In this document: positions 1 through 12,567 of the stretch, one piece after another
How positions within the stretch are numbered: the first letter of the stretch is position 1
Layout: the number at the start of each line of letters is the position of its first letter
Source of the DNA: Podocnemis expansa
Lineage: Eukaryota > Chordata > Testudines > Podocnemididae
Reading direction: 5' to 3'
Assembly (NCBI GenBank): GCA_007922195.1
Contig: ML682007.1
Coordinates: 19,396,998-19,460,997 of the forward strand
Length of the DNA stretch: 64,000 bases
Position numbers and translations under genes: made by a program
The notes under the pieces: model-generated
Database searches by the model: none
What the model saw: the letters and a program-made list of their open reading frames with translations, nothing else
What the model was told of the DNA's origin: nothing

Positions 1-3000
1 AAGGGCCACTGATCCCATCTCCGCGTGTTGCAGCATAGCTGGATTTGCCTGGAAAAGAGGAATTCAACAGTATCACAGGGCCTATTCTTTCCCACCCCCA
101 GCTCTCCATGCTAGTAGCAGTCAGGGGGCCTGATTCTGCTCTCACAGAGACCTATTGTAGCTGCGCTGAGTAGAGCTACTTGTGACTAACCCCATCATAG
201 GAGTTAAAGAGGAGACTCTAACGCCTTTGTAGTTTTGTGCTGCCCGGCGGAGTTTGTTTCCAGCACACACTCATCCACCACGCACCTCTGCCAAAGATTT
301 CCCCAGCAGTTATCAGCTGGCATTCAGGGGAATGCTGTCTAGACAGGCTGCAGGGCTGAGGCTGTCCTGGATGGAGCGAATTTCCCTCTGCTTGTCAGGA
401 ATTGGCTGGAAAGGATTAAGCTTCTTATTCTTTAACCACAGCTTGCAAAATAGGTTCTGGGCTTCACGGCTGAGACGCTGGGGAGCTTCTCCTCCGCTCC
501 CCTCTTGGCCAAGACAAAATCTGCCATCTCCATTGCCCCCTCCGCCTTCTTTCCTGATCAGGAGGGCCAGATATTAAAAGGGGGGGGGGAGATTTGTGCC
601 ACTCACAGCAATTAATGGCGTGTATTGTAGTGTGAGCAACACAGGATAAGTGGTATGTGTGTGTTTGTGGACAAGTGTAAAACTGTGTATGTACTACAGT
701 GTGTTGTTTAAAGCAGTCATTTGTTAGTATGTTTAGGTTAATGTGATGTGCAATGTGTCTACATAGTGAGTGTGGCTGTGTGACCATTTGTGCTACATTG
801 CACGTTGGGCATGTATTGGTGAGAGAGAGGGAGAGTGGGTGGGTGGGTGGGTGGGTGGTAGAGTGATTGTATAGTCATGCCATATGTAAGTGTACGATTG
901 TGTGAACATTTGTGTTTGTGCTAGATTATGCGTGTAGGTTCGAGTGTGATTGTGTGTGTTACGGGGTGATTGTGTGTAGTCATGCGTATGTGAATGTATG
1001 TTGGCAGTACTGTGCATTATGGGCTCTTAGAAGCACATACCCTGAGCTAACACAGCCCAGGGTTTTGACCTGTGTATGTGAGAGGGCGGGAGCCACTGTT
1101 GCTGGTAATTTGGAGTCGAATAGAAAAGGATGAGGCAAGAGGCTGGAAATCTGGGTTCTGGGGCCATTTCATCATCAGAGACTGGCCAAAAGCACACGCA
1201 CAGAGCTGGGAAGAAAAGCATATGCAGCAAAGGGAGGAAGGGCTCTGCCAGGACAGTTGAGGCCAATGCATTGCACCACAGCAACAGCAAGTGGCAGGGC
1301 TGAAACTGCAGTTTGTGTCATGAGGATGCGGGTGACTTTCCACCCACTCAGGTCCTTCAGCCCCATTCAGAATCTCCTGGGAGGCTGCCTACTAGTTTAA
1401 ACGATTGCCTTCGCTCCTGCCAAGCAGCAGCTAGCATTGCCTTACCTTCCATGGCAATCCTGGGCCACATCAGAAGGCAGTGCAGATGCTCAGAACCTCT
1501 CAGGATTTGCCTCTTATCCAGCGTCCCAGATACAGCGGTCCTCTCCTGCTGGTGGACGATGCCACTGGTTCAGGGAGGTGTCTGCTAGCTGTCCATGGGG
1601 GTGCCTGCTAAACTGGAGTGTCTAATTGCAAATGCATCCCTGCGACAGGGGAAATGGCCTGGGAGGGACCTCCCCTCCGCTGCATGTGGCTGGAGTAGCT
1701 GTGTGATGGTTTAGGGGAGAGATGAGGAGCGGTGAGGTAGACTTGGGTTGCGCAGCACAAACTCCCACCCAGTACACTGGTTTCCTGGCAGCTAGGGGTA
1801 GAGAAAGGGAAGAACAGTTATTTGGGGGCATTTCTGATGTCATTTCTTTTATTGTTTAAAGGAACCACCTCGAAATTGGCCCAGACTCAGATGTACGTGT
1901 AGGGCCCATGTTCAGTAGCAGCTGGTGAGCTGGCCTATGGCAAAAGTTGGCTGGCTGGCCCAGTTGGCAGCCCCCAGCTACGTGTCCCCACCAGTTACCC
2001 CCATGTCTATGCTCATGTCACCGTGAAGATATCTAATACACTACCTTGGGGCTCTGATAGTGAGGGCTCCAGAAGGTCTCCACCCCATGGCAGCACCACG
2101 GGTATGTGGGTTTCCACCAAGCAGGGTAGGGGGCCAAAAGCGTCCATGGTGTGTGATGGCAGCCACACCCACTAGCGGTCCCCTGCCTTGTCCCAGATGG
2201 TGGCCTTCTCTTGGGTGCATGGGAGCAAGGAAGCTGGCTAGCCTGCTGTGCATTTCCGCCAGGAGCCAAAAGGGAATCAAAATGGGAACTCAGCCTAGCT
2301 AGCCAGTTCTTCGGCAAACACATTGTCTCTTTTACCTGAGACCATTTCCATGGCCTTACACCTGTGGCGGTGGGAGTGAGAGGTTCTGGAGATTAAGAAA
2401 ACTGGGAAGTAACTGTTGTTAGAGGGAGAAATTAAGAGACCTCCAAGTGAAGACCATGTGGGTGCCCTCCAGCTGCACCAGGGACCAATCTCTAGTCTAG
2501 GCTGACATCTTGCCAGGTAGGCACCCAACGCCCTAGCTTGTTCCCAGGCAGTGCTAGGGACGTGCTGCAGCCATGGGTTGGGAACTTGCAGTACCTAGCA
2601 CCACCAAGACCGAACTCCAGCCAGTGCATCACGGGAATCTGTCCAAGAGGGCGTGAGCGATCCATTGCCCCAGAGTGAGGGGAAGGGGCATGTACACAGC
2701 AGGCACACCACCCAGCAAGGCACCACCTTTTTATGCATGGCGAAGGTGGGGCAATAGGAAACTGCCCCTGCAGCTGGGACTGACTGTAGCTGATGGAAAA
2801 AACATGGGGAGGGGACAAGACACTGGAAAAAACCATAAACGCCATGGCTGTGGCTGACTTAACTCTGTAAGGGGAGGAGCAAGGCATTTCTGTAAGGCCT
2901 GGCAGCAACTGATGCCTGAAACCACGAGTAGGATTGGTGGGAGTGTGTCTGCAAGGACACATGTGCTTATGTGGATGCTGTGCAAGTGAAGTTAAGAGGC

Positions 3001-6000
3001 AGTAGTGGCGATACTTACACACAAAGTCATAGGCACCTGCAGGCATATGTAGGCCTGTGATTGTGTGCACGCAGACCTGGTGCTATGTATGTTTTTGCAT
3101 GTGCATGTGCAGGGCTGAGTATGTTGGCACAGGTGTAAGGGCATGCATTAGCTGGTGTGTGTGTTGGTATGTGGGTGCAGACACAGCACCTATAAACATT
3201 TGTGTGGGAGCAACATCATCATTAATAAGCTTGCTTCAGTTTGAAGATACTGAATTTAACCAATACTTGTGAAATTGAGGAATGTACGTTGATGCTCACT
3301 ATGTCCAGCACAAGAATACTGTAATGGGGTGGTCTCTGCAGCCCTGTTTTCTCCATGTTATCTCTGCTCCCCTGTGGTCCCAGAAAGACTCATCACCCCA
3401 TATATTGTGTAAACCTTGTGCTCCTTTGTTTACACTGTGCAAGTTCCCACATCCCAGTTTCTGCCCCCAAACAACCTAGGGGCTCTGGCACCTGGCCCAG
3501 CTTTTCATGCCTTCCTGGGTCAGGTCCCCAGCTGTTTCCCAGAAACTCCCTGCTTAGGCCAGGACTCTGACCCAACCAATCTGATCACCTTGCAGCGGCT
3601 GCCTGCCTGATCTAAGCTCCTTAGGCCCTGGCTAACAGAGGCAGGCGAGGGATTTAATTCCTCAAGCCCTGTTACAAACACACACCCATCATCCCAAACC
3701 ACAGAGCACTTGAAGCCCCCCTCAGCAAACGGCTACATTATGTGGGCATGTGTGTTTTGTGCATTTGCCAGCACTTTGGTAGAGCCGGCTTCTCTGTTTT
3801 CCCTTTACAGTCAGGCGCTCTGTTTCTCTCTTGCTATCATGCTCCTTCAGACGTGGAGTAAGAAAACGCTGACAGCTTGTAAAAGGGAGTTTATTACAAC
3901 ATGGCAGTTCAGGCTGTTGAAGGAAACAGATATTTTTAAAGTGTGCCATTTTCAGACAATGCAAGTGGCCAATGTCCCTAGTAGAGAACAGTTTTTTGGG
4001 CTTGCTGTGTGTTGCAGGGGCTCGTGCTACAGTTTAGGGCAGGCCAAAACCCTGTCACCACACGTGCTTTGCTGCCCAGTGGGGCCACTCACACAAGTGA
4101 AATTAAGCTAGTGCATAAGGAGGTTTGCAGGATCAGAGTCAAGGCGGTTTACTGCAGCTTCAAGCTGTGAGTAAGTGTCTTCCTGGGCAGCTATGCTAGA
4201 TCCTAAAGGTACATCTGCACTTTGAGCTGGGGGTGTGATTTCCAGCTCCAGCAAGCGTATCCTAGCCAGTTCTGCTTGGGCTTGTGAGTTGAAAACAGAA
4301 GAGCAGCCATAGCAGTGGAGGTAACTGTGGCCAAACTTCTTTTGCTTAGTGTGCTGGCTTGAGCAGTCACCGCCTTGAACTGGCATTTACCCCTCCAGTT
4401 CAAAGTGTAGGCTGGTTTGATGCGCAGGTACTGGGCTGAGTAGCTCCCCTTTTATATGTGCTCAGTGGTCTGGCAGGAACGAGTGGCCACAATCTGCCCC
4501 CCCCCCCAAATTAGCCTCTGAAGCTGCAGAGATGTCTTTCTGTCTAACCGAGGGGGAATCCTGAAACTCCCTGACATAGTGAGTTCCCAGTTCTCAGCCT
4601 GTGTGACACAGATGCCATGAGGCGTTTTTATCATTCTCACTTCCTGCACTTTTTCACTGTGGATTACCTGGATGTCTGTCTCTGCCTCTTTGATGCTCCT
4701 TCTGCTATTGCTCCCAGTTCCACTTCCTGGCTTTCATACGATCATTTCTTTCCATTTCTTAAACCTTTCTGGGCTTCTTTCTCTTCCAAACTCCTCTGAG
4801 CCAAGCACAGTTGGCCACCCCCAGGTGCCAGAACACCTTCTCCCATCTGCACACACACACAATACAGACTTACGTCTTGTGTGGGAAGATTTAGCAAATG
4901 GCCTCGTGCAGAGAGGCGTGTTCAGCACCGTGTGCTCCATGAGCTGCTAAAAACAGGCTCCTTTTTAATCCTTGCACAGGCTCAGATTAATTCCAGCAAG
5001 CTCACTTAACCCTTAGGTCACCGCTTTTATAGACACCTCATCAATCTGAAAACTGGAACCGGTCTGTAAAATGCTGCACCCGCTGAAGTTGCAAGTAGCC
5101 CCCTGAGGCCCTTTGTCTCTGTTTGTTGGATGTTTATAATATACATTTGTTGAGCCTTTGTCATTGGCAATTGTAGAGGCCTTTGGATACCAGTTCTGCA
5201 ATGAGTGCAGCACCTGCATGCAGCCCTGTCCAGTGCAGAGTAACTCGTCCCGTGCTGCGAAGACCCTTCTCTAGGGACGTAGCTGTAGGAGAGCGGAAGA
5301 AAGCCTTCTTACAAAAAGAATGATTTTTAAAAAATCCAGGGCATGCTATTTAAAGGAGGCTGTCAGGAAGAATCATTTTTAACTACGTGTTTGTTAAAAA
5401 GACTTGGATTCGACTGTGTCCCTACACGTGCCTGCATCCTGTGCAGAGCAGCTGAACAGAGTTCGGAGGGAAAGCCCTCTCAGATTGGAAGAAGAGGGGT
5501 CACCAGCCCAGGCCTTGAACTTGAGAGAGGGAATAAAGCAGGAGGAAAGTCTGAGAGTAGTGATGGGCAACTCAGGAGGTGCCTCTCTCTGGGAAATAAA
5601 ATCAAGACCTGAGTCTGAGCTGCCATGTCCAAGAACTACCTGTGTCTTGGATTGAATGGCTTTTAGTAACGAGCTGCTCCAACCTCAGTAACGTGGCTGG
5701 CCTGGACAGTGATGCAGAGAGGAGCTGATTCTGTTTCAGATCTCATTCCTCCTACTAAATTACCCTGCCAAATAAATCAGCAAGCGTTCCTAGGACGCCC
5801 AGCATGAGGCTGGAGACCTTGTAAACTCTGCAGCTTAAAACAGGGAAGTGCTGGACTCTAGAGCCATATTTTTGCTTCCAGGGAAAGGGAATGAGGAAAA
5901 GACAGGTTATTTTTCACTGGGAATGGATTTGCTCCTCAAGCGTAGGCTCCCCTTTTAGGAGCTAAGGGTCGTCAAACCTAGCTGTTGGCAGGACTCAAAC

Positions 6001-6365
6001 CTAGGACATTAAGGGGCTGGGACATGCGTGTCTGCACCTATGACTTTTTGTATGCCCGCCTCTGATGGGGGATTGGGTTAGAGCCCAACTCAGCTAAAAA
6101 AGCAACAGCTTGTATTTATTTGTATATTTCTTGCATCAGCATCACCCCACCTGGCCCTGCTTAGCAGCGTCATCGGCATAAGAGGCCATGCTGGGAAAAG
6201 CACCAAACGGCAAAGCTCAGAGCTGCTCAAGAGGCTGCCTGTTAAGGGAAGTGGTTTGCCAATGGGACCCAGTTTCCAGGGCATCCTCCTCTTCCCACAC
6301 TAGCATGGTAGTTTGGGTACAGGCCAATAAAGAGGGAACGGTTCTCTGATAAACACTCTCTAGCG
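1..6365. other. Intergenic or upstream DNA without a recognisable gene
   Basis: I see no exon, RNA gene or intact mobile element here. The reading frames are short, rich in Cys, Trp, His and Pro, and overlap on both strands, as expected from chance ORFs in moderately GC-rich vertebrate DNA. TG-rich low-complexity DNA lies at about 600-1,016 and again near 3,057-3,180. By comparison with human 5q32 this side would lead towards the 5' part of the miR-143/145 host transcript and then IL17B, but no IL17B exon is visible. Confidence 0.5.
600..1016. repeat. Degenerate TG-rich tract with a (GGGT)n core
   Basis: A long imperfect TG-rich stretch contains an uninterrupted GGGT tetranucleotide run at about 834-858. 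It is low-complexity DNA. The ORFs read through it on either strand (His/Thr-rich or Cys/Val-rich) are artefacts of the repeat. Confidence 0.8.
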
Positions 6366-6543
6366 CAGTGGTTCTCAACCGCTGTGTCGGGACACATTAC
6401 TGGGTCACCACACAGTGGTAAGTGTGTCACAACGAGGCGGGGAGATGGCTGCATTCAGCCTGGGGCTGGTGGGGTGATATGGCCCGTAGAGTCACAACAT
6501 GACATCAAGCATGTCGTGACCCACCAAAGGTTGAGAACCACTG
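6366..6543. mobile_element. Non-autonomous hAT-type DNA transposon (MITE)
   Basis: The 178-base element has perfect 15-base terminal inverted repeats: CAGTGGTTCTCAACC at 6,366-6,380 and its reverse complement at 6,529-6,543. The flanking 8-mers (6,358-6,365 and 6,544-6,551) agree at 6 of 8 positions, which fits the 8-base target duplication of hAT elements. It has no coding capacity. The diverged duplication indicates an old insertion. Confidence 0.85.
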
Positions 6544-6871
6544 CTCCAGCTTAATGAACCCAGTCCTGTTGTGAGTGGGACAGTTGACTGGGGCTCCATC
6601 GCCCCCCACATAAAAGAAACGTTAAGGACTGTAGTCTGCTGTCCTTTCCATGGTGCTTATTGCCCAGAAGGAGCCAGGTAATTAGAGACCTGTTTGTTGG
6701 ACATTGGTCCTAGCAAGATAATGGAATGGCTGATACAGGACTGGATTGACCAAGAATCAAAGTAGGAAATATAATTAATGCCAAGCAACATGGGTGTATG
6801 GAAAAATGAATCCTGTCAAACTAACATGTATCTATTTTGGGTAAGATTACCAAGTAAGACAAGGACATACA

Positions 6872-7073
6872 ATGAGAGTCCTGTGGTACCTTAAAGAGTA
6901 ACAGATTTCTTTAGGCATCAGCTGTTGCGAGCTGCAACCCACTTTGTCAGATGCATCTGACAAGGTGAGTGGCACCCCACGAAAGCTTATGCCTGAAGAA
7001 ATTTGTTAGTCTTTAAGGTGGCACAGGACTCTTGTTGTTTTTGCTATATACAGACTAACATGGCTACCCCTCT
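6872..7073. mobile_element. Palindromic copy of the Penelope-like/hammerhead repeat (copy A)
   Basis: Two copies of the same roughly 80-120-base unit meet head to head near 6,954. The left half reads on the - strand and the right half on the + strand. Each half carries the family blocks: the hammerhead-like region, then TTTGTTAGTCTTTAAGGTGG, then CAGGACTC. The right half runs on to CAGACTAACATGGCTACCC, the usual 3' end of the family. The right-hand hammerhead core (from about 6,956) has decayed at the first box (CTGACAA) but keeps stem II and GAAA. Assignment to Penelope-like elements rests on the hammerhead motif and general resemblance, not on a database match. Confidence 0.7.
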
Positions 7074-9137
7074 GCAAGCGACACTCGTGCCGATGCAAAA
7101 TACTGAGATATCCATAAGATGTTTGATGTCATACTGCAGGCCATTTTCATTAAACTACATACAGTTAACTTGGCACACATTCAATGGATTAAAAGCTGAC
7201 TGACTGATAGGTCTCAAACTGTAGGTCTCAAACCAAGAGACTGAGCTAAAATCCTAGCCAGGTGTTTCTTTTTTGGTATGGAGCATGGTGTGTTGTTTTT
7301 AATTCTGAGGCCCTTTGCCGGCTCCCTCTGCAGCCTGTCCACTTTCCCACCAGCTGTAGTCACTGGTGGCTTCACACTGCACCATGTCTCAGCCCAGGGT
7401 TGTGACAGCCATGGATTTTATCTGAACTTCTTCATCCTTTCAAATGGGACTCCAGAGACCCCTCCTTTTCACGTCTCCTCTCCTTACCCTTTCCATGTAG
7501 GCAGCGACTGAAAGAGAACTGGCTCTGACAGGCCCATTGACGTGACTGTGTCTCCCCTGGGAATTCACCCTGCAAATTGCTTCCGCTTTGCTAGGAATGT
7601 GATGTGCAAACAGAGCAGGAGTTGCTCCCAGAGCCCCTAGCTCACACGCCCCAGGAGCCCTTGGGAAAGTGGAAAACAAGGGGGGGGGTCATCTCAAAAC
7701 TTTTGACACAGACACATGGCTGTAGTTTTTATTCCCAGACACACTTCCCTCCCCCTTCCCTTGTCCCGTCCCCCCACCCTGGTGCCTGCATGTGGGAAGG
7801 GCGAAGGATTGGACTGAGTATGCAGGGAAGGAGAGGGGGGCCAGGCTCTCATGCTGTGGAGTGGAAATGGTTTGGCTGCTGGAGCATGTAGGGTGGAAAG
7901 CCGGCCCGAGTGAAGGCAGCAGGGTGGGAAATGATGTGATGGTGGACAAGCTGGGGCAGAAAGCAGGGAGAAGACTGGAAGACAGGGAAAAGGAGAGAGG
8001 CTAGGGGAAAGGAAAAGGGCTGGGCAGAAGGCGGTGGTGTGGCGTCTGCTGTCCCATCACATCTCATTCATGGCTGTACTGTTCAGTGCACCACGTTGCT
8101 CTGGGTGGTGACCTGAGAACCATTTGCTGCCATCCGCCCGTTCTTGGAAGGCCCCAGATGCTGAACTGGGACAAAGGCAGCCTTGGCCTAGCCCTGTCCT
8201 GGGTGGATGGCAAATGGGTCCCATCCTCTTCTGTCCTGCTCCCATCTCTGGTCTTAAACACCCTGCAGGCTGAGTTGGCTGGGCAGAGCAGTCCAGTGCT
8301 GGGGTCTGGCAGAAGGGGGTTAAGCAGAGCTAGGGAATGGGTTGTGCCAGAACGAGGGGGACTAGGCAGAACCCCCTTTGCAGCACACGCTGACCACAGT
8401 GCTCCCAACCACCCGGTACAAAGTGGCCACAAAGTTGTGTGGCGGGGAGAAACTTCAGATGACCCTAACAAATGCTTGCATGCACTCGCCTGGTGCCAAA
8501 CATTTCACATGCAAACACATCACTGGCACTTAATATTGTTCTCTTATGGTGACGCCCAAAGGTCCTTTGTGCTGGGTGTGACAGACATGGAGACGAGACA
8601 GTTCCTGCCCACAGGGCCTGCCATCTGTCCTGCATGCATGCCCCAGACACATACATGTGATATACATACAGCCAGCTGCAATCATTGCCTGGGGCATATA
8701 CATACACAGCCTCACATCTGTGCACATACGTGGCACCTTTCTGCAGAGCAGTGGCCTTGCAGTTTGGAAGCTCCCACAGACAACAGGCCATTGCCCGTCT
8801 GACTCACAGGGAGCCTGATGCCCAATCAGAGGCACGACATAAGATGTCCAGCCCTGGTGTTGCTTGCTCAAACCAGTGGCAGGAGTGTGACCATGAGCTG
8901 AGAAGATGGCACACGATGCATTTCCCAGCCACTGCTTCCAGAAGCCTTAGCATCCTTATCCTCTCCCATCTGCACTCATCCTGTCTTTTAAGCCATTAAA
9001 ACTTGCTCTGTTCCTGGTTTTATAACTTATCCCAGCAAAACCCACCACAGAGCAAGAGCAGCCACATGAAAGGCCCGGGACTGCGTCCTCTAGGCCCCCT
9101 TGGCTTGCCCCCAGCTCAGGAGATCTTGCCTTTTTGA
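7074..9137. other. No gene or repeat recognised
   Basis: Unique-looking, moderately GC-rich DNA. A 238-residue open frame at 8,086-8,802 on the + strand is opposed by overlapping - strand frames. It has no recognisable domain and a chance-like composition rich in Cys, His and Trp. Any 5' exons of the microRNA host transcript cannot be told from sequence alone. Confidence 0.4.
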
Positions 9138-9206
9138 CCATAAAAGGACAGGCATTTCGCATCCCCTGGTGGGAGGATGGGAAAGGAAAGGCAGTGCTAT
9201 TTATAG
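9138..9206. promoter_or_regulatory. Candidate muscle enhancer: CArG box plus MEF2 site
   Basis: CCATAAAAGG at 9,138-9,147 is a perfect match to the SRF-binding CArG consensus CC(A/T)6GG. CTATTTATAG at 9,197-9,206 is a perfect match to the MEF2 consensus YTA(A/T)4TAR. They are about 50 bases apart and 11 kb upstream of miR-143 on the same strand. SRF/myocardin control of the miR-143/145 locus in smooth and cardiac muscle is established in mammals. That this pair does that job here is inference. Single perfect CArG boxes occur by chance a few times in 64 kb, so it is the close pairing that is notable. Confidence 0.4.
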
Positions 9207-9785
9207 TGAGCGCCAGGGCCTGGGCCTGAACTCGGGGTTACTCAGCCTATGATGCTGCAACCAGATTGGGATCTCTCTCTTGCTTGCCTTTTTCTCATAA
9301 ATCTGTGATTTAAAACCAGCCCTCATGGTGATGAGGCAGGATGGGGAAAATCACTTCTATGGTTCCCTCCTTCCCAACACCACGCAGGGCCTCCAAGGGT
9401 TCCCAGGAGGAGCAGTGGGGGCTCCATGGAGCTGATGGTCCCTGTAGAAAATAATGCTGCAGTCTGTGAGCCGTGGACTCTGGGCTAGAGACCCGAGTAG
9501 TGTTTATAAGGGTAGGCGCCACGTCTGGCAAAGAGAGAGGCACGTCTGCCTGATCTGAGATAAGTTCGGCTTTGAGACGTGCCTGCAATTTCTAGGATTG
9601 CACTGAGGAGGTCTTCCCCTCCAGCTGGCTTGCCTCTCCTCTGACTGTCGGACGCTGACATGGGTCTGGAGGCTGCTCCCTGTGGTTAGAGCAACCAAAA
9701 TGCCCAGGAAAGAGGGCAAGATTCGACTCTGAGCATGCCTGGCTCAGGCTGGGAATTCCCCAGGTTTAACTGCTTGTGTAGTTAG
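9207..9785. other. No feature recognised between the CArG/MEF2 pair and the solo LTR
   Basis: Nothing beyond short chance frames is visible. If 9,138-9,206 belongs to a promoter, a first exon could lie here, but no convincing splice donor context can be singled out by eye. Confidence 0.4.
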
Positions 9786-9790
9786 TGGCC

Positions 9791-10805
9791 TGTAACAGAC
9801 TGCGCCCCCCACCCCCTGATCTGGTGCGGTGTGCTGCTGCAACCCCGCAATTCCCACTCATGAACCCTGATTCACCCCACTTTGCCAAGTGACCACTCAT
9901 TCCTGAGTCAGTCCGCTCCAGCCTCGCAGATACAATTGGTCCCAAGCAGTGGGTGTATGCCCTCCAACTACTTGAGGGATGGTTCCCCCAAGTGAGCAGT
10001 CCCTGGCCTCAGTTACCACACTAGGCACTACTGTCTACAGAGACTGGGACCCACTCCCAACCACCATACACTCAAGCCCATCCATTTAACAAAGAGATGG
10101 ATTGTACCCAGCCTTCTTCACGCACACACTTTAAAGATCACACAGCTTTAGATAAAACAACTACTAGTTTATTGATCCGATTATAATTCTAAGTGAGAAT
10201 ATGGCCAGTCATGGCAGAATCACAATACAGATGAGTCAGGAGTGACCACAAGGTAAAACACACATACTAGTCTAATATCTCTACTTAAAAATGACCTCTT
10301 AGTCCAAGTTTATGCTCAAAGTGTTTGGCTGTCAGATGTTTGCATAGCCAGTCTCTGCCTGAGGCCAGGCAGGACCCAGATCTTGCTTAGAGTTGTTTCA
10401 AGATGGTGATTCTCACGCAAAAAGCCCCCAAATCCTTCAAAGTGTCTCTCTTTGTTTCCATTCCCCCTCATCCCTCCCCTTCTGGGCAGAGATGATCCCT
10501 TTGTCTGCTCTGAAGTGCCTCAATTTTTACATTGCCTCCTTCAGGTACTTGCTTGTGCACTGCTGCTGGCAGACAGAGCTGTCTGTCTCCTACTCCCTTG
10601 AGCAATGGAAAACATGTTACACCTCTGTGCACATACATTAGCTTGTAGGAAACATGATATCATACTGAGCATGTAGGATGTGTTATGAGCATCCATAAAG
10701 AAACACTACATGGTATAATTGGTAACATATCATATAAAGCATACAAGTGAACAGGAAAATGATGTAGAGCAGAATCCAGGGTGCCCAGATGTGCATCCCG
10801 TGACA
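9791..10805 (-). mobile_element. Solo LTR of an endogenous retrovirus or LTR retrotransposon
   Basis: A 1,015-base block begins TGTAACAG and ends CGTGACA, so its ends form a short imperfect inverted repeat with the canonical TG...CA termini. It is flanked by a perfect 5-base target duplication, TGGCC (9,786-9,790 and 10,806-10,810). Read on the - strand it carries AATAAA at 10,168-10,173, suggesting a - strand LTR with its R/U5 part at the left. There is no second LTR and no gag, pol or env frame in or next to it, so it is a recombined solo LTR. A 5-base duplication suits ERV3/ERVL or Gypsy-type integrases; the family is not identified. Confidence 0.7.
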
Positions 10806-10810
10806 TGGCC

Positions 10811-11604
10811 ATTCACCAAACACACCATGTTTGCTAGCGCATTGTCCAAGGCACACTGCACAGCCATGGGGCATTGGATGGCAGAGAGGGGAGGCAAGGT
10901 CCAAGTGTGATGTTGTAATACAAGCTAGTCATCTGCAAACTCCTCCACTGATGCTGAGAAAAAGACCCTGAACAAAAATTCCACAGGAGGCAATGGGATG
11001 GCTCAGGCAGGTTCATCCAGGCCTGTCCCAAAATGCCACAGCCACAGATGGAAATATACAAGTACAATCTGCCTAGCTGCTAGCATTTCCCAGGTAGGGC
11101 CACATGGTATACGATCAGTGAAGCCTTTTGATTTGTCTCAGCTCAGGCCCCTGAATGCATTAATGCTGGCAAAACACACAGTGCTCCTCAAAGAAAAGGT
11201 GCTAGAGAAAACTATAATTCCCCTTTTTCAAAGTCCTGCATTATGGCCCAGGACAGGGATCCAGGAAAGACTGAGGTTTAATCAAAGTGCTATCCGCCAT
11301 GGACCTGCTGCTGAGCAGAGGAACTTGAGGAAAGGGTTTATTCCTGTGAAAAACAGTAACAAATGGCTTTGTTTGTGTCAAAATTTTCTGGACCTTCTTA
11401 AAAAGACAATAAGAAGATGAAGAAATCACACTTTGGGGGGCCCTTTGGTTGCTGAAAACTGAAAAATCTTAGGGTTTGAGGATGATAACAGCAAATGCTA
11501 TTGACAATAGGGATTTCTTGTAGAAAAGGCCTTTAAAAAAAAAGATATTGAAAAACTGTTTTGAACAAAAAATTCCAACTGGTTTGAATCCTAGGGTTAG
11601 GACA
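10811..11604. other. No feature recognised
   Basis: Intergenic or host-transcript intron DNA. The 140-residue frame at 10,998-11,420 has no recognisable domain and is taken as chance. Confidence 0.4.
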
Positions 11605-11690
11605 AGTTCTCTGCCTCAGTTTCCCCATTTGCACCATAGACCTAATGTTGCTGTCCCACCTCCAGGGAGAGAGGAGTATGGCGGGCCGTG
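11605..11690 (+). mobile_element. MIR SINE fragment
   Basis: The segment contains CTCTGCCTCAGTTTCCCCAT followed by a decayed tail. This is the conserved central block of the ancient tRNA-derived MIR family in sense orientation. Only the core is recognisable. Confidence 0.6.
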
Positions 11691-12567
11691 ACGTGCTCAG
11701 TATACCCTGGTCATTCATCTGTACCTAGCTGAACCCGGTGTGACAATGCCAGGGATCTCCATTAAAGCGCTAGGAGGGAGTCAGTGGATTGAAAGGGTTT
11801 ATATACGATAGACTCCAGAAGTCAGCAGTGAGCATAGGCAGATGGTAACAACGCAGAGTACTGTGCTCACAGCCTCTTGGTGGAGCTCAGCCTGACCTGC
11901 ATCATTGCCCTTCACCCCAAGCAAGAATACCCAGCTTTTTTCATGTGCCGCAGCTGTATCATTAAAGGCAGAATCCTCTGCTGAGATCAGCCAGATTCTT
12001 TTGGTTGAGAGGGCTGGAGTGCCTTGGGAATCCAGCCAGCCTGCTGATCTGTCTGTGGCAAGGCTTAGTTTCTGGGAGGGAGCACATAACATAGCAAGCC
12101 CCAGTGACCTGTTGGGCCTGGAGATGTCCCTAACCTGGATCGCTGCCTCTAAGACAGGAAGAAAACCTATTCATTTCATCAGGAAGATGAGAAAACAGTG
12201 AGCCAAATCCATCGTGTGAGGGTGGATTCCATTAGGGTGGCTAGGAAAGTGCATGCATCTCCCAGCCGGGATGTAGACTCTAAGCCCTGGGCTACATCAA
12301 CAACATAGCTCAACATATCTACCGCCAACGTTTAGGGGAGTGAAAAAATAGCACCATTGCTGTGCCATCCAAACCCCAATACAGTCAGGTTGATGGATGA
12401 ATGCTTGTTCTGTCTCCCCCGCTACTACCGTTCCTGGGTGTGGTGCTCCTGCCTACTGGCCCCATAGATTGTCTTCTACACCATGGGTCTCTGCATAGCT
12501 AAAGCTATGGCACCGCAGTGATGCTTTTCGAGTCCCAATAGCATAGCAATGGCCTCAGGTTTATCAG
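11691..12567. other. No feature recognised
   Basis: Unique DNA. Opposing short frames at 11,799-12,092 (-) and 11,905-12,201 (+) cover the same bases and neither resembles a known protein. Confidence 0.4.

Noticed and set aside
8086..8802. 238-residue + strand frame
   Set aside because: No family resemblance, antisense frames overlap it, and its composition is typical of chance translation.
1..9137. Exons of IL17B, expected on this side from human gene order
   Set aside because: No frame contains the Cys-rich IL-17 core; the gene probably lies further left.
9791..10805. Retroviral coding sequence attached to the LTR
   Set aside because: No gag, pol or env-like frame is present within or beside it; it is a solo LTR.
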